A stretch of 64,000 nt of DNA from Azospirillum sp. TSH58. GTDB taxonomy: Bacteria; Pseudomonadota; Alphaproteobacteria; Azospirillales; Azospirillaceae. Where the stretch lies: the NCBI RefSeq assembly GCF_003119115.1, contig NZ_CP022363.1, positions 310,001 through 374,000 on the forward strand, read 5' to 3'. Of this stretch, positions 56,219-64,000 are shown piece by piece; within the stretch, counting starts at the first letter, position 1, and every line of letters begins with the position of its first letter. The notes under the pieces were generated by a model. The model was given only the letters and a program-made list of their open reading frames with translations, had not been told where the DNA came from and searched no databases. A program made the translations under genes and the position numbers.

Positions 56219-58729
56219 ATGATCGATGTTGGGGGGCGCCTGCTGCGGGGGCAGACGGCGCGTGGGAACAAGGTGTGGGGGAACAAGGTGCGGGCCGGTT
56301 GGGCTCCGGCTTTGTTGGGCATGCTGCTGGCATCGACCGCGCTGCACGGCGCCATGGCGGCGCCGATGACGACCGGGGAAGCGCCCGTGCAAGTGGCCCA
56401 GCAGGGCCGGACCGTCAGCTTCGCCATCGCCGCCGGCCCGCTGCCAGGGGTGCTCGCCGCCTACGGGCAGGCCACCGGCTTCCAGGTGCTCTATCCCTCC
56501 GACATCGCGCAGGGCGTTTCCTCGCCCGGTGTGACGGGCACGCTGGCGCCGCAGGACGCGCTGATCCGTCTGCTGGCCGGCACCGGCCTGATCGCGCGCT
56601 TCGTCGATCCCGACACGGTGACGCTGGAGAAGCTGCCGACCCAGGCCGGGGGGGCGGCGGTGCTCGACCCGGTGACGGTCCAGGGCGGGCTGTCCCGCGA
56701 TCCGGGCCGCAGCGAGGGCACCGGCTCCTACACCACCGGCTCGACCGACAGCGCCACCAAGCTGAACCTGACGCCGCGCGAGACGCCGCAGTCGGTCAGC
56801 GTGATGACCCGCCAGCGCATGGACGACCAGGGGCTGAACGAGATCCGCGACGTCCTTGATCAGACGGTCGGCGTGGCGCGGTTGCACACCGGCGCGCTGG
56901 GCAGCGACGGCGACGAAGTCTTCGCCCGCGGCTTCCCGGTGACGAATTATCAGGTGAACGGGATCCCGCGCTCCACCGTGTATGGGTTCGACGATTCCAT
57001 CTCCGACACGGCGGTGTTCGACCGGATCGAGGTGGTGCGCGGCGCGACCGGCCTTCTGAACGGTGTCGGCGAGCCGTCGGCCTCGGTCAATCTGGTCCGC
57101 AAGCGCCCGACCCCGATCCTCCAGGGCTACGCCGAGGGGCAGATCGGGTCCTGGAACCGCTACCGCGGCGAGGCCGACCTGTCGGGTCCGCTGACCGAGA
57201 ACGGCCGCCTGCGTGGGCGCGTCGTCGGCGCCTACCAGGACAACGACAGCTTCATCGACCGCCTGCACGAGCGCAAGAAGGTGCTCTACGGCGTCCTGGA
57301 GGCCGACATCACCGAGGATACGACCTGGACGGTCGGCGTCGAGTACCAGAAGCACCGCTCCGACGACGCCTCCCGCGCCGGTTTTCCGCTGTTCTACGCC
57401 GACGGGACGAAGACCGACTTCTCCCGCTCTCACAACAGCGGCGCCCGGTGGGCGTATTTCATGCACGACAACCTGACCGTCTTCAGCGAACTGAAGCACC
57501 GCTTCGGGGACGGCTGGACGGCGACGCTGAACGTGGAGCGCAACAACCGCGAATATGATGGCCTGCTCGGCTATGGCGCGCGCGGCAGCCTGAACCGGGA
57601 CGGCACCGGCATGGGCATTTGGCCGGGCCGCTGGAACTCCGACCTGGAGCAGACCTCGGTCAGCGCCGACCTGAACGGCGGCTTCGACCTGTTCGGGCGG
57701 CGGCACGACCTGATGGCCGGCATCAGCGGCTACTACGCCAAGCGCGAGGGGCTCGACCACCCGCTCTGGACCATCCCCGGCTACGATCCCTCGATCCCCA
57801 ACTACTTCACCTGGAACGGCAGCATCGCCCAGCCGACGCTCAACCCGACCGGCCGGTCGCAGACCGACGAGCGGCAGATGGCCGCCTACGCCGCCACCCG
57901 CCTGCGCCCGACCGACGCGCTGTCGGTCATCCTCGGCAGCCGCATCAGCCGGTGGCAGCAGATCGAAAAGAGCAGCCCGAACGCGGGGGCGGGAAGCTAC
58001 AGCAAGCGGTCGGAGAACGGGGTGCTCACGCCCTACGCCGGCGTCGTGCTCGACCTGACCGACATCTGGTCGGTCTACGCCAGCTACACCAGCATCTTCA
58101 AGCCGCAGGACTACAAGGACGCCAGCGGCCGGACGCTCGACCCGCTGGACGGTGACGCCTACGAGGCCGGCGTGAAGGCGGAGTTCTTCGGCGGCGCCCT
58201 GAACGCCAGCGCCGCGGTGTTCCTGATCAAGCAGGACAATCTGGGCGAAGTCGACGCCGGCCGCTTCACCCCGGACGGCGGGCAGGCCTACCGCGCGGTC
58301 AAGGGCGCGGAAAGCAAGGGCTTCGAGATGGAGGTCGCCGGCGAGGTGATGGCCGGATGGCAGATCGGCGGCGGCTACAGCCACACCTCGATCAAGAACG
58401 CCGACGGCCAGCGGATGATGACCTATGTGCCGCGCGACACCTTCAAGCTGTTCACCACCTACCGCCTGCCGGGCGCCTGGGACCGCGTGACGGTGGGCGG
58501 CAACGTCAAGTGGGAAGGCGACGTCTACACCGGCACCGGCGCCCGGCGCTATGACCGCGACGGCTACGCGGTGGTCGATCTGATGACGCGCTATCAGATC
58601 ACCGACAAGGTCTCGGCGACGATGAACCTCAACAACCTGTTCGACAAGAAGTACCTGAGCAGCGTCCAGAACTACGGCTACTATGGCGAGCCGCGCAACG
58701 TCCTGCTGTCCCTGCGGGCGACGTGGTGA
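56219..58729 (+). CDS. TonB-dependent siderophore receptor with STN signalling domain
   Basis: An 836-aa outer-membrane transducer. After a long signal region ending near STALHGAMA, an STN domain (FAIAAGPLPGVLAAYGQATG; QGVSSPGVTGTLAPQDALIR) is present, which contacts the FecR-like protein. The plug has TPRETPQSVSVMTRQRMDDQ and VVRGATGLLNGVGEPSASVN. The 22-strand barrel ends PRNVLLSLRATW with a terminal aromatic. Overall it matches the TIGR01783 siderophore receptor type (ferrichrome, coprogen or pyoverdine-like). The ATG at 56219 is used; an in-frame ATG at 56126 lies before the Fur box and is unlikely. Confidence 0.93.
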   Translation: MIDVGGRLLRGQTARGNKVWGNKVRAGWAPALLGMLLASTALHGAMAAPMTTGEAPVQVAQQGRTVSFAIAAGPLPGVLAAYGQATGFQVLYPSDIAQGVSSPGVTGTLAPQDALIRLLAGTGLIARFVDPDTVTLEKLPTQAGGAAVLDPVTVQGGLSRDPGRSEGTGSYTTGSTDSATKLNLTPRETPQSVSVMTRQRMDDQGLNEIRDVLDQTVGVARLHTGALGSDGDEVFARGFPVTNYQVNGIPRSTVYGFDDSISDTAVFDRIEVVRGATGLLNGVGEPSASVNLVRKRPTPILQGYAEGQIGSWNRYRGEADLSGPLTENGRLRGRVVGAYQDNDSFIDRLHERKKVLYGVLEADITEDTTWTVGVEYQKHRSDDASRAGFPLFYADGTKTDFSRSHNSGARWAYFMHDNLTVFSELKHRFGDGWTATLNVERNNREYDGLLGYGARGSLNRDGTGMGIWPGRWNSDLEQTSVSADLNGGFDLFGRRHDLMAGISGYYAKREGLDHPLWTIPGYDPSIPNYFTWNGSIAQPTLNPTGRSQTDERQMAAYAATRLRPTDALSVILGSRISRWQQIEKSSPNAGAGSYSKRSENGVLTPYAGVVLDLTDIWSVYASYTSIFKPQDYKDASGRTLDPLDGDAYEAGVKAEFFGGALNASAAVFLIKQDNLGEVDAGRFTPDGGQAYRAVKGAESKGFEMEVAGEVMAGWQIGGGYSHTSIKNADGQRMMTYVPRDTFKLFTTYRLPGAWDRVTVGGNVKWEGDVYTGTGARRYDRDGYAVVDLMTRYQITDKVSATMNLNNLFDKKYLSSVQNYGYYGEPRNVLLSLRATW

Positions 58730-59942
58730 TGACGGCGCGGCGGGCGGCGGCTTCCGGTTCCCGGCGCGGTATCCGCCGCGGCCTCGCCGCCGCCGCGCTG
58801 GTGCTCGGCGGGCTGGCCTCCGCCGCCCTGCTGCGCCCGGCCGATCCCGCCGCCTCGGCAGAGGTGGCGGTGGTCGGGCGCGGCACGGTCGAGGACACGG
58901 TGACGGCGCTCGGCAAGATCCAGCCGCGCGCCTACGTCGACGTCGGCGCGCAGGTGTCCGGCCAGTTGACCCGGCTGCATGTGGCGGTCGGGCAGATGGT
59001 CCGCGAGGGCGATCTGCTGGCTGAGATCGACCCCGCCCTGCAACAGGCCAAGGTCGAGGCCGGGCGCGCCGAGCGTGCCCGCCTGACCGCACTGCTGGCC
59101 GAGCAGCGGGCGCGCGCCGACTTCGCCGAAGCCCAGCTTTCCCGTCAGGCGGCGCTGCGGCGCAGCGGGTCGGGGCGCGGCGAGGCCTATGACCAGGCCC
59201 GGATGGAGGCGCGCATCGCCGCCGCCCAGGTCGAGGCCACCCAGGCGCAGATCCGCCAGACGGACTCGACCCTCCAGGCCGACGAGGCACAGCTCGGCTA
59301 CACCCGCATCTACGCGCCGATGAGCGGCACGCTGATCGCGGTGGACGCCCGCCAGGGCCAGACCATCAATTCCGCCTACGAGGCGCCGGTCCTGATGCGG
59401 ATCGCCGACCTGTCGGCCATGACCGTGTGGACCCAGGTGTCGGAAGCCGACGTGACGCGGCTGACGGACGGCATGCCGCTCTACTTCACCACGCTCGGCC
59501 ATCCCGGACGGCGCTGGACCGCGCGCCTGCAGGAGATCCTGCCCGCCCCGCCCAAGCCGCCCGCCTCGGGGAACGGCGGCTCGTCCGCCACCGGCGGCGG
59601 CGGGGCGGCCAACAGCGTCGTGCTCTACACCGCGCTGTTCGAAATCGCCAACGACCGGGGGGAGCTGCGCCCGGACATGACCGCCCAGGTCTTCTTCGTG
59701 GCCGCCGCGGCCAAGGACGCCATCACCGTGCCGGTCGCCGCCCTGAGCCTGGCTGACGGGGCGGCGGAGCGGCACCGCGTGACGCTGATCGGCAGCGGCG
59801 GCGCCATCGAGACGCGCGAGGTCCGCGTCGGGGTGCGCGACCGCTTCAACGCCCAGATCCTGGAGGGTCTGGCCGAAGGCGAGCGGATCGTGGTCGGCTG
59901 GAAAACCGACGACGGCCGCCCGCCCAAGATCGGGTTCCGGCT

Positions 59943-59946
<4 letters not shown>
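58729..59946 (+). CDS. MacA-like periplasmic adaptor (RND/HlyD family)
   Basis: A 405-aa membrane-fusion protein. An N-terminal membrane anchor (GLAAAALVLGGLASAALL) precedes a barrel-sandwich hybrid (GKIQPRAYVDVGAQVSGQLT; REGDLLAEIDPALQQAKVEA). A coiled-coil hairpin spans about 105-190 (IAAAQVEATQAQIRQTDSTL), and the lipoyl half repeats as YTRIYAPMSGTLIAVDARQG. It shares one base with the receptor stop (TGATG), so it is in the iron transcript. With MacB it forms an ATP-driven pump to an outer-membrane TolC, which is not encoded here. Confidence 0.92.
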
Positions 59947-61880
<1,934 letters not shown>

Positions 61881-61904
61881 TCGGCTGGCTGGGGTGGCGG
61901 GGTG

Positions 61905-61995
61905 TTGCTCCCACCCCGGCCCTCCCCCGCTTCGCAGGGGAGGGAGAAACACGTCCCCTCCCCTGCGCCAGCGGGGGAGGGTTAGGGTGGGGGCA
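61905..61995. repeat. Pair of inverted REP-like palindromes
   Basis: Outer arms TTGCTCCCACCCC and GGGTGGGGGCAA enclose two stem-loops with CCCTCCCC / GGGGAGGG arms. It lies between the convergent exporter and metal-binding-protein genes and is arranged like the pair at 39071-39176. It may also act as a bidirectional terminator. Confidence 0.78.
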
Positions 61996-62004
61996 ATGCC
62001 TCCC

Positions 62005-62868
62005 TCAGCGCAGCCCCGCCTCCACCTGCTCCGCCATCCGCCCCAGCGCCGTGTCCATCGCCGCGGGCGGACCGCTCTCCAGACTGTCCAGAACGATCAG
62101 CCGGGCGCCGCCGTCCGCCACCGCCCGGGCGATCTCCGGAGACGGTTGACGGTGGTGCAGCACCACGGGAATGGCCTCGGCCTTCAGGGTGGCGGTCAGC
62201 TCGGCCAGACGCTCGGGCGTCCAGTCGCGGTCGTCGCGGGTCCAGACCCGGCGCAGATCCAGCCCGAGATCGGCGGCCAGCGTGGCGAAGCGGTCGGACA
62301 GCGCCGCCGCCGACGGGTCCGGCAGAGCGGCGAACGCCTGCGCCGATTGGGACGACACCGTCAGCAGCCCGCGCTTCAGGGCGGCGAGATTCGCGTCGAT
62401 GGCGTCCTTGGAACCGGGATAGAGGCGCCGCAGGTCGGCGGCCAGGATGTCGGCCATCCGTCCGGCGTTGGCGATGCCCAGCCAGGGGAAGGCCGCGTCG
62501 CCGTTGACCGCGATCCCCGGCAGGGCGCCGTCCACCGGGCGGGCGGCGTCGATCTCGACGAGGCGGATGTTGGCGCGCCGCGCCAGCGGGTAGAGCGGGT
62601 CCTCGCCCCAGGCGGAGCGCAGGGTCAGCACCGCGTCGGCCTTGCGGGCGGCCTCCGCCAGCCTCACCTCGCCGCGCCCGCTCAGGAAGGCGTGCTGGCG
62701 CCCCATGGGAATGGCCGGCGGAACCACCGATTCCACCACCACCGGCGTGCCCTTCGTCAGCGCCTGGGCCAGCCCGGCGGTGACCGGGTGACCGGCCAGC
62801 ACAGTCTCGGCGGAGGCGCCGGCCACCGTGGACAGCAGCAGGAGCGCCGCGAGCGTGACGCGCTTCAT
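62005..62868 (-). CDS. Metal ABC transporter substrate-binding protein (ZnuA-like, atypical ligands)
   Basis: A 287-aa periplasmic protein with a signal peptide (MKRVTLAALLLLSTVAGASA). Cluster A-I fold landmarks are GRQHAFLSGRGEVRLAEAAR, AFPWLGIANAGRMADILAAD and HHRQPSPEIARAVADGG. The first metal His is kept (RQH). The usual second His (PHxWLDP) is absent, the third is replaced by Asp (ALSDRFATLAADLGL), and the fourth acidic residue position reads HHRQP. No His-rich loop is present. Metal specificity may therefore differ from Zn or Mn. It overlaps the permease stop by ATGA. Confidence 0.85.
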   Translation of the reverse strand: MKRVTLAALLLLSTVAGASAETVLAGHPVTAGLAQALTKGTPVVVESVVPPAIPMGRQHAFLSGRGEVRLAEAARKADAVLTLRSAWGEDPLYPLARRANIRLVEIDAARPVDGALPGIAVNGDAAFPWLGIANAGRMADILAADLRRLYPGSKDAIDANLAALKRGLLTVSSQSAQAFAALPDPSAAALSDRFATLAADLGLDLRRVWTRDDRDWTPERLAELTATLKAEAIPVVLHHRQPSPEIARAVADGGARLIVLDSLESGPPAAMDTALGRMAEQVEAGLR

Positions 62869-63755
62869 CCCTCTTCCCCTTTCATGAACAGACGCGCCAG
62901 CAGCGCGCCCACGAACAGCAGCCCCGCCGCCAGGATGATGGCGCCGCCCGACGGCACCGGCAGGGCGAAATGCACGGGCAGCAGGATTCCGGCCACCGCC
63001 GCCACGCTGGCGAAGGCGACCGACAGCAGGAAGAAGCCGCGCAGCGACGCGGCGACGACCCGCGCCGCGGCGGCCGGAATGACCAGCAGAGCCCCCACCA
63101 GGATGGCGCCGATGATCTTGACCGACGCGACGGTGACCACGGTCACCAGCACGATGAACAGATAGTCCAGCCCCTTCACCGGCACGCCGCGCACCCGCGC
63201 CAGCGCCGGGTTGAAGCTGGCCAGCAGCAGCCGGTTGAACAGCGGCAGCATCAGCGCGGTCACCCCGAGGGCCACCACCAGCAGCACGGTCAGGTCGCGG
63301 TCGTCCACCGTCAGGACCGAGCCGAACAGCACATTCTCCAGGATGTGGATGTTGACCCGGCTGGCCAGGATCAGCAGCAGGCTGGCGCCCAGCGCCAGAG
63401 ACACCGACAGGAAGACGCCGATCAGCGTGTCGGCGGTCAGGTTGCTGCGGTTGCGCGTGTAGTTGACCAGCAGCGCGAACAGCAGGCAGTAGCCGAACAG
63501 GCTGGCGTAGGGACCGGTGTAGGGCTCCCCCACCAGGATGCCGATGGCGACGCCGGTCAGCGCGGCGTGGCCGACCGCCTCGGAGAAGAAGGCCAGCCGC
63601 TTGGTCACCACCAGCGTGCCCAACCCGCCCAGCACCGGGCCGATGACCAGCCCGGACAGCAGCGCGTTGACGAGAAAGCCATGGGTCAGCCCGGCGGGCA
63701 GCAACCCGGCCCCGGCCCAGCCCTGGACCAGGGCGCGCAACGCCTCGAAGCTCAT
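62865..63755 (-). CDS. Metal ABC transporter permease (ZnuB/TroC family)
   Basis: A 296-aa ABC-3 family permease with about eight helices. Features: LSGLVIGPVLGGLGTLVVTK, the ATPase-contacting AFFSEAVGHAALTGVAIGIL, and VGALLVIPAAAARVVAASLR with the conserved Pro-Ala-Ala. The ATG at 63755 is reached from the upstream ATPase gene through two tiny ATGA-coupled reading frames. It forms the channel for the metal delivered by the ZnuA-like protein. Confidence 0.93.
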   Translation of the reverse strand: MSFEALRALVQGWAGAGLLPAGLTHGFLVNALLSGLVIGPVLGGLGTLVVTKRLAFFSEAVGHAALTGVAIGILVGEPYTGPYASLFGYCLLFALLVNYTRNRSNLTADTLIGVFLSVSLALGASLLLILASRVNIHILENVLFGSVLTVDDRDLTVLLVVALGVTALMLPLFNRLLLASFNPALARVRGVPVKGLDYLFIVLVTVVTVASVKIIGAILVGALLVIPAAAARVVAASLRGFFLLSVAFASVAAVAGILLPVHFALPVPSGGAIILAAGLLFVGALLARLFMKGEEG

Positions 63756-63792
63756 GACGCGATCCTCATGACGCGATCCTCATGATGCGATC
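63751..63792 (-). repeat. 14-bp tandem repeat forming two coupled five-codon mini-ORFs
   Basis: Three 14-bp units (GATCGCGTCATGAG on the minus strand; one unit has A for G) span the ATPase-permease junction. They create two ORFs encoding MRIAS then stop, at 63783-63766 and 63769-63752. Each start overlaps the preceding stop in ATGA, the last stop overlapping the permease start. Function is unknown; slippage duplication of the junction is the likely origin. Confidence 0.75.
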
Positions 63793-64000
63793 CTCTCGGC
63801 CGCGTGGCCGCGCGGGACGGCCGAGAACAGGTCGAACACCCGCTCCGGCGACAGCATCTCCAGCGGGGCGCCGTCGAACAGCACGCGCCGGTTCAGGCCG
63901 GTCACCCGCGTCGCCAGCCGGCGCACCTGGGCCAGATCGTGCTCGACCCACAGGACGGTGGTCCCGGCGGCGGACAGCTCGGCCAGCAGCGTTTCGAAAA
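63780..64000 (-). CDS. Metal ABC transporter ATP-binding protein (5' end beyond window)
   Basis: Only the last 72 or so codons are present. They read FETLLAELSAAGTTVLWVEH with the switch-His region (VEHDLAQVRRLATRVTGLNR), then LFDGAPLEMLSPERVFDLFS. This is the C-terminus of a ZnuC/FecE-like ATPase. The position upstream of the permease and binding-protein genes gives the order ATPase, permease, binding protein. Walker motifs lie outside the window. Confidence 0.85.
   Translation of the reverse strand, partial: FETLLAELSAAGTTVLWVEHDLAQVRRLATRVTGLNRRVLFDGAPLEMLSPERVFDLFSAVPRGHAAERIAS

Overview
This window is a GC-rich (roughly 70% by eye) chromosomal or chromid segment. It looks like an alphaproteobacterium of the Azospirillum / Rhodospirillales type. 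The reasons are the gene content (FixJ-type regulator, large hybrid kinases, many Liv-type ABC systems, FecI/FecR/TonB iron uptake), the codon bias, and the GC-rich palindromic intergenic elements. The genus is an inference; no rRNA or tRNA gene is present.

Layout. (1) 1-11837, minus strand: most of one gigantic secreted repeat protein whose C-terminus lies off the left edge. It starts with FG-GAP/VCBS calcium-site repeats, continues with about 27 copies of a 26-residue solenoid repeat, then 28 copies of a 99-residue Ig-like repeat, and enters a Big_12-like domain at the edge. (2) 12546-13382: alpha/beta-hydrolase haloperoxidase. (3) 13524-20745, minus: a three-gene phosphorelay operon (1682-aa kinase-like/ATPase/GAF/histidine kinase, REC-PAS histidine kinase, FixJ-type regulator) joined by start/stop overlaps. 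(4) 20930-23172: a flavoprotein disulfide reductase with an IS5-family element inserted exactly at its stop codon. (5) 23249-26149: TetR regulator, YbfB-type MFS transporter and AraC regulator. (6) 26308-44007, minus: two Liv-type uptake systems, each with a fused permease-ATPase, plus CoA-dependent catabolic enzymes (AMP-forming ligase, progesterone-5beta-reductase-like SDR, crotonase, two hot-dog proteins, DUF35 OB-fold protein with thiolase, iron-type ADH) and an IclR regulator. (7) 44456-53369, plus: a divergent operon for a 2-oxoacid dehydrogenase (E1alpha, E1beta, E2; no E3), crotonase, acyl-CoA dehydrogenase, acyl-CoA ligase, MmgE/PrpD protein and TetR regulator. (8) 53478-54386: MepA endopeptidase. 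(9) 54587-61880: Fur-type boxes, FecI-like sigma, FecR, TonB siderophore receptor and a MacAB-type exporter. (10) 61905-64000, minus: a metal ABC transporter with an atypical binding protein.

How the genes fit together. Regions 6 and 7 read as one catabolic island, about 26 kb, for an imported and probably branched or alicyclic acid. Uptake would be through the Liv systems, activation by two CoA ligases, beta-oxidation-like steps by dehydrogenase, hydratase and thiolase, enone reduction by the SDR, and oxidative decarboxylation by the 2-oxoacid dehydrogenase. The substrate cannot be read from the sequence. A 24-bp motif occurs once on each side of the divergent promoter region and could tie the two halves to the TetR regulator at the end of the operon. 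The iron region is a standard cell-surface-signalling cassette with an exporter appended.

The most unusual items are the giant adhesin with kilobase-scale perfect internal duplications, the two five-codon ATGA-coupled mini-ORFs between the metal ATPase and permease genes, and the uncharacterised catabolic island with its paired operators. I saw no CRISPR array, tRNA, rRNA or prophage.
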